NCBI RefSeq assembly: GCF_024347495.1
Contig: NZ_AP025490.1
Coordinates: 992,001-1,056,000, forward strand
DNA length: 64,000 bases
Direction of reading: 5' to 3'
Source: Vibrio gallaecicus
GTDB lineage: Bacteria; Pseudomonadota; Gammaproteobacteria; Enterobacterales; Vibrionaceae
Shown piece after piece: positions 46,829 through 56,038 of the stretch. The stretch's first letter is position 1, and the number at the start of each line of letters is the position of its first letter. The position numbers were made by a program, and so were the translations under genes. Below the pieces are notes generated by a model. That model was not told where the DNA came from, ran no database searches, and was given only the letters and a program-made list of their open reading frames with translations.

Positions 46829-47794
46829 ATGAAAGCAGGTAAAATTATCGCAACCGCCGTTCTTGCAAGTGCAGTATTGCTGTCTTCTACCAGTATTATG
46901 GCAAAAACGGCAAAAGTGGCTGTGTCACAGATAGTAGAGCACCCAGCGTTAGATGCCGCTCGGCAAGGATTGCTAGATGGTCTTAAAGCGAAAGGATACG
47001 AAGAAGGTAAGAACTTAGAGTTTGACTATAAAACCGCCCAAGGAAATCCAGCTATTGCTGTACAAATTGCCCGCCAATTTGTAGGTGAAAACCCAGATGT
47101 ACTAGTCGGGATTGCTACCCCTACAGCACAAGCATTAGTCTCTGCGACTCGTTCAATCCCGGTTGTATTTACTGCGGTAACCGATCCTGTTGGTGCCAAG
47201 CTCGTTAAGCAATTAAAGAAGCCTGGAAAAAATGTTACAGGGCTTTCTGATTTGTCACCGGTAAGCCAACATGTTTCTCTAATCAAAGAAATTTTACCAA
47301 ATGCCAAATCGATTGGTGTCGTGTTTAACCCTGGTGAGGCGAACGCCGTCACGTTGGTGGAACTACTTAAAGATGCGGCAAAAGCGCAAGGTTTGACTGT
47401 TGTTGAGGCTACGGCTCTTAAGAGCGCTGATGTTAAGTCTGCCACTCAAGCGATTGTCGCGAAATCAGACGTAATTTATGCCCCTACAGATAATACGGTA
47501 GCCAGCGCGATTGAAGGTATGATTGTGGCGGCTAACCAAGCCAAAACACCGGTATTTGCTGGTGCGACGTCATACGTTGATAAAGGTGCTATTGCTGGTC
47601 TAGGTTTTGATTATTACCAGGTTGGCGTACAAACTGCTGATTATGTAGCAGCAATTTTGGACGGTGAAAAGCCGGGAACATTAGATGTAAAAGTTGCTAA
47701 AGGGTCTGATCTTGTAGTGAATACAACAGCAGCGAATAAGCTTGGTATTTCTATTCCTAAATCAGTCACTGAACGCGCAACTAGCGCTAAATAA
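46829..47794 (+). CDS. ABC transporter substrate-binding protein (TrpX-like)
   Basis: Exported binding protein of the ABC_sub_bind family (COG2984 type), with a signal peptide of about 25 residues ending near SIMAKTAK. The mature part resembles periplasmic type I receptors: VAVSQIVEHPALDAARQGLLDGLKAKGYEEGKN, then GIATPTAQAL and PVVFTAVTDPVGA. Gram-positive relatives (TrpX) take up tryptophan and other aromatic amino acids, so an aromatic substrate is an inference only. The length is 321 residues. AAGGAG precedes the ATG. It is followed by its permease and ATPase. Confidence 0.88.
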   Translation: MKAGKIIATAVLASAVLLSSTSIMAKTAKVAVSQIVEHPALDAARQGLLDGLKAKGYEEGKNLEFDYKTAQGNPAIAVQIARQFVGENPDVLVGIATPTAQALVSATRSIPVVFTAVTDPVGAKLVKQLKKPGKNVTGLSDLSPVSQHVSLIKEILPNAKSIGVVFNPGEANAVTLVELLKDAAKAQGLTVVEATALKSADVKSATQAIVAKSDVIYAPTDNTVASAIEGMIVAANQAKTPVFAGATSYVDKGAIAGLGFDYYQVGVQTADYVAAILDGEKPGTLDVKVAKGSDLVVNTTAANKLGISIPKSVTERATSAK

Positions 47795-47874
47795 TGAGCT
47801 TAGCTGAGCCAATAGGCAGTTTTTTTGAATAAATACTCCGTTGGCTTTTTTACTTTATAAGTAAAGGAGTAGAT

Positions 47875-48852
47875 ATGTCTGCTTTTGCATTTTTTGGAGC
47901 ATTAGAAATAGGGCTGCTATATGGTCTTGTTGCTCTTGGAGTGTACCTCACATTTCGTGTCCTCGATTTTCCGGATCTCAGTGTTGATGGCAGTTTCCCT
48001 ATGGGTGCGGCCGTCGCGGCAACGGCTATTGTAGCTGGAATAGACCCTTGGATAGCGACAGGTATGGCGATTGCTGCCGGCGCCGCTACTGGTTGGGTTA
48101 CCGCTTTTCTCGCAGTACGATGTGGGATTTTGCACCTGCTAGCGTCAATTTTAACGATGATCGCTGCTTTTTCTATCAACATTAGAATTATGGGGCGTCC
48201 TAATATTGCATTGTTAGGAGAAGAAACGATTCTGACTCCATTTGAAATGCTTGGCGACCCGATGTATATCCGCCCACTAGTGGTCGGCGTTCTTGTCTTA
48301 GTATCTGCTTGGTTTATTGTTCGCCTGTTAAACAGTGATTTTGGGCTTGCTTTGAGAGCAACTGGTGTTAATTCGCGAATGGTGTCAGCTCAAGGTGGAA
48401 GTACGTCGTTTTACACATACTTTGGTCTTGCATTATCTAATGGTTTTGTCGGGTTTTCAGGGGCGCTTTTTGCTCAAACGAACAGCTTTGCAGACGTGAC
48501 CTCTGGGGTAGGTACTATTGTGGTTGGTTTAGCTGCCGTGATCTTAGGGCAAACACTGATTCCCGGGCGTAAAATTTGGGTAGCAGTGACGGCTGTTATA
48601 GTTGGCTCTGTTTTGTATCGTTTAGCGGTGGCATTTGCACTTAGCTCTGGCATGTTCGGACTACAAGCATCTGATCTTAATTTAGTGACGGCGGTGTTGG
48701 TTGCTGTTGCATTGATAGCACCCAAAATTAAAGGGAACCTAAAGGCAAAAAAGCGCTATAGCGGTGCCCAAGCCCAAGCCCAAGCTCAAAATCAAGCAAA
48801 GCAAGCAGGACAAAAAACAGCAGCTACAGTGACAAAAACGGGAGAAGTAACA
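47875..48852 (+). CDS. ABC transporter permease (TrpY-like, branched-chain permease family)
   Basis: Inner-membrane permease with eight to ten hydrophobic helices, of the LivH-like branched-chain amino-acid/ribose type: GLLYGLVALGVYLTFRVLDFPDLSVDGSFPMGAA, then LRATGVNSRMVSAQGGS in the coupling loop. The last 35 residues are an unusual hydrophilic tail rich in Ala, Gln and Lys (AQAQAQAQNQAKQAGQK), beyond the membrane domain. AAAGGAG lies upstream of the ATG. Its stop overlaps the ATPase start (ATGA). Confidence 0.88.
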
Positions 48853-49646
48853 TGATCAACTTAGAAGACATTCAAGTTACTTTTAACCCCGGAACTATTT
48901 TGGAAAACCGAGCGTTAAGATGTGTCAGCCTCGAGGTTCCTGAGCATCAGTTTTTAACTGTGATTGGTTCTAATGGCGCAGGTAAATCAACTCTTTTGGG
49001 TGCAGTAACTGGTGAGACACCTATGGTGGGTGGGCAAGTCATCATCAATGGTTTGGATGTTACTCGTCAAACTGTTGACCAAAGAGCTGCTCAGTGTGCT
49101 CGAGTGTTTCAAGACCCGCTAGCAGGAACATGCGGCGATCTTACAATAGAAGAAAATATGGCTCTTGCGTATATGAGAGGCAAAAGGCGAGGGTGGAATC
49201 TATCAATCTCTTCTAAGCGAAAAAAAATCTTCCAAGATCGGATAAGCATTCTTGGTTTAGGTCTTGAAGATAGGCTCGGGGATAATATTGGTTTGCTTTC
49301 TGGTGGGCAACGTCAAGCCGTTAGCTTAATCATGTCTACCCTTTCCGATAGTAAGCTACTATTGCTAGATGAGCATACCGCCGCTCTTGATCCAAGAATG
49401 GCTGCTTTCATCATTGATTTAACCAAGAAGGTCGTCGAAGAATTTAACCTGACGGTCATGATGGTAACGCACTCGATGAAAGATGCACTCGCTTGCGGTG
49501 ATAGAACCGTGATGCTTCATCAGGGGGAAATCGTTCTCGATGTGTCTGGGAACCAAAGGGCGAATATGCAAGTACCTGATCTACTCGAAATGTTCTCTAA
49601 GGTGCGTGGGGAGGAGCTTGCAGACGATAGCTTATTGCTCAATTAA
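48852..49646 (+). CDS. ABC transporter ATP-binding protein (TrpZ-like)
   Basis: ATPase of the importer, 264 residues. Walker A is GSNGAGKST, signature LSGGQRQA, Walker B LLLLDEHTAALDP, and the switch histidine lies in VTHSMKDAL. It is of the short LivF-like kind that matches the permease class. It overlaps the permease gene by 4 bp, completing a three-gene operon. Confidence 0.9.
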   Translation: MINLEDIQVTFNPGTILENRALRCVSLEVPEHQFLTVIGSNGAGKSTLLGAVTGETPMVGGQVIINGLDVTRQTVDQRAAQCARVFQDPLAGTCGDLTIEENMALAYMRGKRRGWNLSISSKRKKIFQDRISILGLGLEDRLGDNIGLLSGGQRQAVSLIMSTLSDSKLLLLDEHTAALDPRMAAFIIDLTKKVVEEFNLTVMMVTHSMKDALACGDRTVMLHQGEIVLDVSGNQRANMQVPDLLEMFSKVRGEELADDSLLLN

Positions 49647-49678
49647 ATCTTTTTAGTTATGTAGCCCTACAAACCGTG

Positions 49679-49727
49679 ATCCCTTTTGTCATAACGTATT
49701 TTTACACTTGTGGCCAAAGGGATTTTT
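49679..49727 (+). terminator. Possible terminator after the ABC importer
   Basis: ATCCCTTT and AAAGGGAT form an 8-bp stem, then TTTT. The loop is long (about 30 nt), which lowers confidence. Confidence 0.5.
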
Positions 49728-49766
49728 ATTATCTTAGGCAATATTATTCTTTAGTGAGTCTTGTGT

Positions 49767-51656
49767 ATGTTGCCATTTCTGTTTCATTCTCAAACCCTAG
49801 ACGGGGTGACGTTTGAGAATGCTCATCTAACTGTTCTCCTTAAAACTGATAAGCCAGACTGGGAAAGTATCCAAGTTCGTCATGAACCTGATAACGAAGA
49901 ATATCTAGTCGACTTAATTAAAGTTGGTGAAGAAGGTCGGCTGACCATCTGGCAAGGTACTTTCCCGATTAACCAAGACCGACCCGTGACTCATTATGCT
50001 TTCAAAGTGACAAGTGAAAAATCGCAGTTTTGGTTGGATGGAAGTGGAATTCATACTCGAATGCCCGGTCGCGAAGGGCATTATAAATTTAACGCACTAA
50101 ATCAGCCACCAAGTTGGATTGCTGAGCAGACATTTTACCAAATCTTCCCTGATCGCTTTTGTAATGGAAACCCAGAGATAAGCGTAAAGACAGGTGAATA
50201 TAAGTTAAAAGATGGCAAAGTCGACGCTGTAGCTAAACCATGGGGCTCGGATATTGGAGGCTATAACGGTACCAGTGCAGCTGAATTTTTTGGCGGTGAT
50301 TTGGTAGGCATACGCCAGAAGCTTAACTACCTAGAAGAGCTCGGTGTCTCCACTTTATATCTTAATCCAATATTTTGCTCTCCAAGTAACCATAAGTACG
50401 ACACCACGGATTACTTGAATGTTGATCCGCATTTAGGAAGTAACCAAGAGTTTGCTGAGTTGAGTGAGGATATTCACCAACGAGGAATGAAAGTTGTGCT
50501 GGATGCTGTGTTTAATCATACGTCTTCAGAGCATCCTTGGTTGGATAAGTTACAAAGAACGAAAACAGGAGCTTACCTTAACCCTGAATCCCCATACTCT
50601 GATTATTATTTCTTTAATGATGACAAGTCTGAAAGTTATATGGGGTGGAAAGGCATTCAATCTTTACCAGTTCTGAATTTCGATAACTCTGAAGTAAAGG
50701 AATATATATATGAGTCAGAGGACTCAGTAATCAAGCATTGGTTAAAGCCACCTTATAATATTGATGGTTGGCGTTTCGACGTTATTCATATGCTTGGTGA
50801 AGGGGAAGGTGCAAAAAATAACGCTCATTATGTTAAAGCCTTCCGTTCGGCAACCAAGCAACAAAACCCCAATGCGTACGTATTAGGAGAGCACTTTTTT
50901 GAAGCGACTTCTTGGTTGCAAGGAGATCAAGAAGATGGGTCGATGAACTATTATGGTTTTGCTCACCCAATTCGTGCATTACTTGCTAACCAAGATATTG
51001 CTTACCAACCTATAAATATCGATATGCTTGAGTTTACACAATGGTTAGCTGAATCCAGATCGAAAATTCCATGGTTGAATCAGCTTTCGCAACTTAATCA
51101 ACTTGATAGCCACGACACAGCGCGGTTTATTACTTTATTAGGTAGTGATGTGGCTCGTCAAAAAATCGCACTAATGTTCCTTATGACGTATGTAGGGGCT
51201 CCATGCTTGTACTATGGAACAGAAGTTGGCTTAGAAGGCGGGCAAGATCCTGATAATCGTCGCTCTTTCCCTTGGGGCGAAGAAAAGCAATCTCCATGGT
51301 TTAAGATTACTCAATCTCTGATTCAAATTCGAAAGCAAAACCCAAGTTTACAGGTTGGCAGTTATGTGGAGCTTTATTGCGACCAAGAAACATTAGTATT
51401 CGCTAGAAGCTTAGGTCATGAACATACGATATCGGTTATCAACTTGTCTGATAAAGAAAAAGTAGTTTCAATTCCGTTTTGGAAGTTAGGAATAGAAGCC
51501 GGTCAACTTAAGGGTCTGTTTGGTTATGGGCTAGAAAGCCGAGACTCATTAAATGGGTCTACTGTTACAAACGAACTTAACGTTATCGAAGGTGAGCTAA
51601 ACTTTACTGTAGGTTCTGTTGAAAGTGGAATCTTCAGTATTACTTCGTCGCTTTAA
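49767..51656 (+). CDS. malZ: GH13 alpha-glucosidase, MalZ-like maltodextrin glucosidase
   Basis: Cytoplasmic glycoside hydrolase that releases glucose from short maltodextrins. An N-terminal immunoglobulin-like domain (1-110) precedes the barrel. The GH13 motifs are VVLDAVFNH, GWRFDVIH with nucleophile Asp338, LGEHFF with acid/base Glu375, and NQLDSHDTAR with Asp450. GSDIGGYNG and NHKYDTTDYLNVDPHLG suit MalZ-type enzymes. No signal peptide is present. I use the ATG at 49767 (630 residues including initiator; a TTG two codons earlier is less likely). No mal regulatory genes are adjacent. Confidence 0.88.
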   Translation: MLPFLFHSQTLDGVTFENAHLTVLLKTDKPDWESIQVRHEPDNEEYLVDLIKVGEEGRLTIWQGTFPINQDRPVTHYAFKVTSEKSQFWLDGSGIHTRMPGREGHYKFNALNQPPSWIAEQTFYQIFPDRFCNGNPEISVKTGEYKLKDGKVDAVAKPWGSDIGGYNGTSAAEFFGGDLVGIRQKLNYLEELGVSTLYLNPIFCSPSNHKYDTTDYLNVDPHLGSNQEFAELSEDIHQRGMKVVLDAVFNHTSSEHPWLDKLQRTKTGAYLNPESPYSDYYFFNDDKSESYMGWKGIQSLPVLNFDNSEVKEYIYESEDSVIKHWLKPPYNIDGWRFDVIHMLGEGEGAKNNAHYVKAFRSATKQQNPNAYVLGEHFFEATSWLQGDQEDGSMNYYGFAHPIRALLANQDIAYQPINIDMLEFTQWLAESRSKIPWLNQLSQLNQLDSHDTARFITLLGSDVARQKIALMFLMTYVGAPCLYYGTEVGLEGGQDPDNRRSFPWGEEKQSPWFKITQSLIQIRKQNPSLQVGSYVELYCDQETLVFARSLGHEHTISVINLSDKEKVVSIPFWKLGIEAGQLKGLFGYGLESRDSLNGSTVTNELNVIEGELNFTVGSVESGIFSITSSL

Positions 51657-51681
51657 GGATTATGAGTAAGGCGCAATAAGA

Positions 51682-51719
51682 AATTAGAATAGCTTTGTTG
51701 CCGGTAAGTTATTCTAATT
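51682..51719. repeat. Perfect 10-bp inverted repeat after malZ
   Basis: AATTAGAATA and TATTCTAATT are separated by 18 nt. No T run follows, so it may be an mRNA 3' structure rather than a terminator. It lies 26 bp after the malZ stop. Confidence 0.55.
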
Positions 51720-51887
51720 GGACTTAAAACGTCCATTAAAGAATCAAATTTATTTTTTTTCTGTGTGACGAATGGACATGATAAATGTCATTTTTCTGTT
51801 AAATTTTAGATATTTAAGCGCTGCGTTCAAAGGAAATTGATAGGCTTTAGGATTATGCCGAATAAATTAGGTTAAAGGTTTTTTTTC

Positions 51888-53375
51888 ATGAAAGTACAGA
51901 GGCATTTTAGCCTTAGATTTGTTCTTGGTTTCCCCCTTATCTTTGCGATTGCAGTCTTTGTCTTCACAGTGAAAAGCCATATCAATGTAGTTAATCGTGG
52001 TATTGACAATGAATACCAACGTATTGAAGAGGCGATCCAGCGAACGACCAAAGTAATTGGAGCTTTAGATTATAGCTTCACCAATCAATATAAATCGGGG
52101 AAAGTGCTGTACTTAGATCATCAACAGCGGGTGGTTGATGGTGTATGTCAAATTTGGCCTATTGATGCTTTGTTATTAGCAAAAGGAAAAGCATTAGAAA
52201 TTCCATCTGTAGATATTGATTATATGGTGGTTGGCTCAGAAGAGATGTGCGATACATCCAGTGCGCTTTACAAAAGTGCATCTGAGAAAATTTCCTTTGC
52301 TCCGATACTATCTTTTCTTTTCGATATAGATGAATATCATGACAGCGTTTATTTCATCCATAAATCTGGCTATGTTATATCTTCACCTGAGTCTGTAGCT
52401 TTATCCTTGACTAAACCTCTTCTTAGCACAATTAAAGCTCGTCCGTATTGGCAGTTAACTGCAAACAACCCAGATAAAGTGACCTTGAGTGGTCCTAGTT
52501 TAAGCATGATAGGCGAAGCTACTGGTAAGCAGATCAGTATGACTATTCCTGTATTCTTTCAAGCAGAGCATCAGGGAATGCTGGCGGTTTCTATTGATAG
52601 TGAACGTTTACTTAATGCAAAAGACGATAACTTATCCGGTCGTTTTAGCATCATTAATTATACTTCTAAACCTTTCCCGCCACATGCAATTCGAACCCAC
52701 AAGATCGACATTGAGGGTATTGTTTCAAACCATGCTCTTTATTACGAATTGAACTACGCGGGAGAACTGAAAAGCTTCTTATATTCAGAAAAAAATAGTT
52801 TGATCATGATACTAATTATCTCATTGTTTCTGATGACATTTCTTTTCTATATCAATTCCAATGTGGAAAGTGACTACTTTAAAGAATTAGCAGCGAAAGA
52901 TCCTATGACCGGATTATTGAATAGGCGTGGCCTGGAAGCCTTCTGGGCAACTGAAAAGCATAGTCAGCAGTTTGTCTTAGCAGTTTTTGACATTGATGAC
53001 TTCAAATCAGTCAATGATACCTACGGGCATGATAAAGGCGATGAAGTCATTCGTTTTATGGCTAAAAGCCTTAAAAATAGCGTTCGAAACTCTGATGTTG
53101 CCGCTCGTTTTGGCGGTGAAGAGTTTGTTGTTTATTTACGTGGTGATAACACTGAACAAATGCACAAAACGCTGGAAAGAGTGAAAAAGCAAATGTGTGA
53201 AGATTCGACTTCGGTATTACCTGATGGCTTTACTATTTCAGGGGGAGTTTATTCATCAAATAAAGCAGAAGAAGGGAACTTAGAAACACTTGGGAATTTT
53301 GAAGAGATCTTTAAAGTGGCAGATGAAAAATTATATTCTGCAAAACATTCTGGGAAGAATACCATCGTTTTTTAA
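51888..53375 (+). CDS. Membrane-anchored diguanylate cyclase with periplasmic sensor domain
   Basis: Predicted to make cyclic di-GMP from two GTP, favouring attachment over motility. A membrane helix at about 10-27 and another near 304-323 bracket a periplasmic domain of about 275 residues with no family I recognise; it may be a Cache-like ligand sensor. The cytoplasmic GGDEF domain is intact: DPMTGLLNRRG, FDIDDFKSVNDTYGHDKGDEV and the active site GGEEF at 409-413. An RxxD inhibitory I-site (Arg400-Asp403) sits five residues before it, so product feedback is likely. The length is 495 residues. The gene stands alone. Confidence 0.92.
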   Translation: MKVQRHFSLRFVLGFPLIFAIAVFVFTVKSHINVVNRGIDNEYQRIEEAIQRTTKVIGALDYSFTNQYKSGKVLYLDHQQRVVDGVCQIWPIDALLLAKGKALEIPSVDIDYMVVGSEEMCDTSSALYKSASEKISFAPILSFLFDIDEYHDSVYFIHKSGYVISSPESVALSLTKPLLSTIKARPYWQLTANNPDKVTLSGPSLSMIGEATGKQISMTIPVFFQAEHQGMLAVSIDSERLLNAKDDNLSGRFSIINYTSKPFPPHAIRTHKIDIEGIVSNHALYYELNYAGELKSFLYSEKNSLIMILIISLFLMTFLFYINSNVESDYFKELAAKDPMTGLLNRRGLEAFWATEKHSQQFVLAVFDIDDFKSVNDTYGHDKGDEVIRFMAKSLKNSVRNSDVAARFGGEEFVVYLRGDNTEQMHKTLERVKKQMCEDSTSVLPDGFTISGGVYSSNKAEEGNLETLGNFEEIFKVADEKLYSAKHSGKNTIVF

Positions 53376-53415
53376 CCAGATTAAAGTAACCACAGCACTA
53401 TTCAGTCTTTGGATT

Positions 53416-53442
53416 TAGGGAGCTACATATAGTAGCTCCCTA
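53416..53442. terminator. Hairpin between the GGDEF gene and dusC
   Basis: GGGAGCTAC and GTAGCTCCC form a perfect 9-bp stem with a 5-nt loop between convergent genes. No clear T run follows, so termination is probable but not certain. Confidence 0.55.
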
Positions 53443-53490
53443 TAAATATAATGGCTTCCCATAAATAGTGAAATGCTCTGATACGCTAAG

Positions 53491-54441
53491 TTAGCGGAAA
53501 TACTCTTCTTGATAGCGCTCTAAGCGCTCGACAATTGGTGGCGACTTTTTAAAGGTGCGTATTTCTTTGAACAGTTCGTTTGCTTCTGGGTAGCCTTTGC
53601 TCAAATACACAAACCATTGTTTCACTCGGTTTGGGTAGTACATGCCTTTATCACCCTTAATTTGAAATTCAGAGTAGCGAAGCAATAGCTCAATCACTTT
53701 TTCCCAGGGCATTTGCTGGTGGTCATATTTCACAACATTCCCCAAGTTTGGAATATTGAAGGCGCCACGGCAAACCATCAGTGAATCGACACCTGTGGTC
53801 TTTATGCAATCCTGACCATCTTGATAATTCCAAATTTCACCATTGGCGATTAAAGGTAATGAGGTTTTTTCTCTTATCTGATTGATGTAATCCCATTTGA
53901 TCTCACTTGCTTTATAGCCGCCCACTTTTGTTCGGGCATGAACTGTTAGTTCATCGGCTTTAGCTTGTTCAATGGCATCTACAATTTCGAAACACTCTTC
54001 CGGGTGTTCCCAGCCTAAACGGATTTTTGCTGATACAGGGATGTGCGCTGGAACAGCTTCTCGGCAAGCTTTAACGACTTGATAAATAAGCTCAGGTTCT
54101 TTTAAAAGAGAAGCACCACCATTACTCTTATTTACGGCTTTAGCTGGACAACCGAAGTTAATATCGATTCCTTTTGCGCCTAGGCTTGCGGCTTGAAAGG
54201 CATTTTCAGCCATCCATTTAGGGTGCTGACCTAAAAGTTGCAGGTGGATAGGCACCCCAGCCATGGTTTGAGAACCTTGGTGTAATTCAGGACAGATGCG
54301 GTGGAATACATGAGGTGGCAGTAATTGATCAACAATGCGAACAAATTCAGTCACACAGAGATCATAATCATTAATTTCTGTCAGAATTTCTCGCATTAAA
54401 TGGTCAAGAACGCCCTCCATCGGGCCTAAAATTACTCGCAT
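53491..54441 (-). CDS. dusC: tRNA-dihydrouridine(16) synthase DusC
   Basis: FMN enzyme that reduces uridine 16 in the tRNA D-loop. The start MRVILGPMEGVLDHLMREILTEI and catalytic Cys98 in INFGCPAKAVNKSNGGASLL mark a Dus protein. HARTKVGGYKA and LIANGEIWNYQD follow, and the VFHRICPEL and C-terminal region fit the DusC rather than DusA or DusB subgroup. The length is 316 residues (315 in E. coli). Confidence 0.94.
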   Translation of the reverse strand: MRVILGPMEGVLDHLMREILTEINDYDLCVTEFVRIVDQLLPPHVFHRICPELHQGSQTMAGVPIHLQLLGQHPKWMAENAFQAASLGAKGIDINFGCPAKAVNKSNGGASLLKEPELIYQVVKACREAVPAHIPVSAKIRLGWEHPEECFEIVDAIEQAKADELTVHARTKVGGYKASEIKWDYINQIREKTSLPLIANGEIWNYQDGQDCIKTTGVDSLMVCRGAFNIPNLGNVVKYDHQQMPWEKVIELLLRYSEFQIKGDKGMYYPNRVKQWFVYLSKGYPEANELFKEIRTFKKSPPIVERLERYQEEYFR

Positions 54442-54511
54442 GTTTTTCTACCGTAGAATCAGGAGGCGTGATTGTACGGGCTGGTAGAGTAATTGTCACT
54501 ATGAGTGATAT

Positions 54512-55051
54512 TTATGAACTCGGTCTTCGGTGACTTGTGACTAACTCTCCGGTAAGTGGGAAGTAATCTAGCCTTGGAATAGGCTCGCCGAGCGAATAAC
54601 CAGATGTGTAGTAATAGTAACAGCTAGGTGCTGCGGTGTACCAAGCGACGATGTTATGCTCTGAAGGGAATACATCCGCGCCATGCGCTCTGATCGTCAA
54701 ATCAGTATCCATTAGTGCATTCCACAAAGCCACACAGTCTCCCCCACGCAAGCTCGCTCCTGAACTGATGGGTAGTTGGTCGACAGCTATGGGGTATCCA
54801 GTCATTGATGGATAAATATCCCCAACACCATAGTTAACGGTTTGGTCAAAATTAGGTTCGCCTTCAACTAACCATTGAGAGTGATACATGTTAACCGCAG
54901 CAGTAAAAGCAGAAAAAGAAGCGTGAGAAACGGTTTCATGGCTATCTCTTTGATAGTTCAAAAAACGGGGACCTGCAGTAACCGCAAGAATGCCTAAAAT
55001 AACAATAACGATGACCAATTCAAGTAAGGTAAAACCAGTTTTGTGTTTCAT
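54512..55051 (-). CDS. Orphan type IV pilin-like protein (MSHA/type II secretion pseudopilin class)
   Basis: Prepilin with a short leader MKHKTG, then the mature start FTLLELVIVIVILGILAVTAGPRFLNYQ. Prepilin peptidase would cut after Gly6, and Glu5 of the mature chain is present. Downstream are about 145 residues with two cysteines (GGDCVALW and APSCYYYY), perhaps a disulfide loop. I use the ATG at 55051 (179 residues); an in-frame extension to 55225 would put 58 residues before the leader. The hydrophobic helix resembles MSHA pilins. No pilus assembly genes are nearby. Confidence 0.8.
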   Translation of the reverse strand: MKHKTGFTLLELVIVIVILGILAVTAGPRFLNYQRDSHETVSHASFSAFTAAVNMYHSQWLVEGEPNFDQTVNYGVGDIYPSMTGYPIAVDQLPISSGASLRGGDCVALWNALMDTDLTIRAHGADVFPSEHNIVAWYTAAPSCYYYYTSGYSLGEPIPRLDYFPLTGELVTSHRRPSS

Positions 55052-55271
55052 TGTTAAATCATCCAGAGTGTAACGAAATGTTTCATTTTGGTTTTTACCT
55101 TGAAATGAACCAACCTCAAAGCGAAATAAGCAGCAGATACTTAAAAAATAAAAGGCAAAGGTTTGCGTATCGTAAAAGGTAAATAGAAGGCGGTTCGAAG
55201 GCATGCATTCTATTATTTCACCCATTAAGAGTTATAATGCTTCGAACTGTTTTGACTGACTAGAATTTTAA

Positions 55272-55892
55272 ATGAAGTATCAACTACTAAGCCTAGAAGA
55301 CTCATTGGAAGGTGTGACCCCTTCTTTCATGGAAGGGGCAATACTTGCCTCTAACCTTGCGACCAAGCCTTTAGACCCTAAAGAGTGGCTACCAGGTATA
55401 GTTTCAGATGAATTGGATAAGTTTGAACCAATCGTTACGGAACAGATTAATCGCCAGCATAATCTAATTCAACGTAGCGAATATTCTGTGGTCGAAACTT
55501 TATCTGAAGAAGGGTTTAGTGAGCAATTTTCTGATTTTTCGGAAGGCTTTATGTCGGTATGGCCAACGGTTGAAGTGCAATGGCAAACCGTCACAATGGC
55601 AGATGGCACCCTAAGAATGTTACAGGCATTATTGACGACTTTGATGCTTGCGATTGATGAAGAGCAAACTCAGCAACAAATGAAAGCAGCGGGTTTTCAA
55701 AACCCTCCTTCATTGAACGATCTTATTGATCAAATTGATTTAATGGTATCGGAAGTTGCTTTAGCTGCTGATGAAGCCATGAGCGGAAATAAATCTCAAA
55801 GCGTGAATCCATTCAAGGGAGTAGGTCGAAATGACGCTTGCCCTTGTGAAAGTGGTAAAAAATTCAAGCAATGCTGTGGAAAGAATAGTTAG
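55272..55892 (+). CDS. YecA/UPF0149-like protein with C-terminal SEC-C motif
   Basis: Soluble protein of 206 residues. The first 170 residues are acidic and helical and resemble the UPF0149 (YecA/YgfB) group (SLEGVTPSFMEGAILASNLATKPLDPKEWLPGI). The C terminus, residues 184-206, is a SEC-C zinc-binding motif (GRNDACPCESGKKFKQCCG) like that of SecA. Such tails often bind zinc and ribosomes. In E. coli YecA associates with ribosomes, but no definite function can be assigned here. The gene is divergent from the pilin-like gene. Confidence 0.82.
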   Translation: MKYQLLSLEDSLEGVTPSFMEGAILASNLATKPLDPKEWLPGIVSDELDKFEPIVTEQINRQHNLIQRSEYSVVETLSEEGFSEQFSDFSEGFMSVWPTVEVQWQTVTMADGTLRMLQALLTTLMLAIDEEQTQQQMKAAGFQNPPSLNDLIDQIDLMVSEVALAADEAMSGNKSQSVNPFKGVGRNDACPCESGKKFKQCCGKNS

Positions 55893-55992
55893 GTTGAAGA
55901 AGAGCAAGCTTAAAGAACTCTGCGGCGTGATTGATAGTGATTTCTTGTAATCAACATCTTGTAAATCATACCCATACATAAAAACGTCTATA

Positions 55993-56020
55993 AAAAAGCC
56001 GACATGTGTGTCGGCTTTTT
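55993..56020. terminator. Bidirectional terminator between the SEC-C gene and dsbB
   Basis: AAAAAGCCGACA and TGTCGGCTTTTT form a 12-bp stem with a 4-nt loop between convergent genes. Confidence 0.93.
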
Positions 56021-56038
56021 AATGAATTCCGTTTAAGC

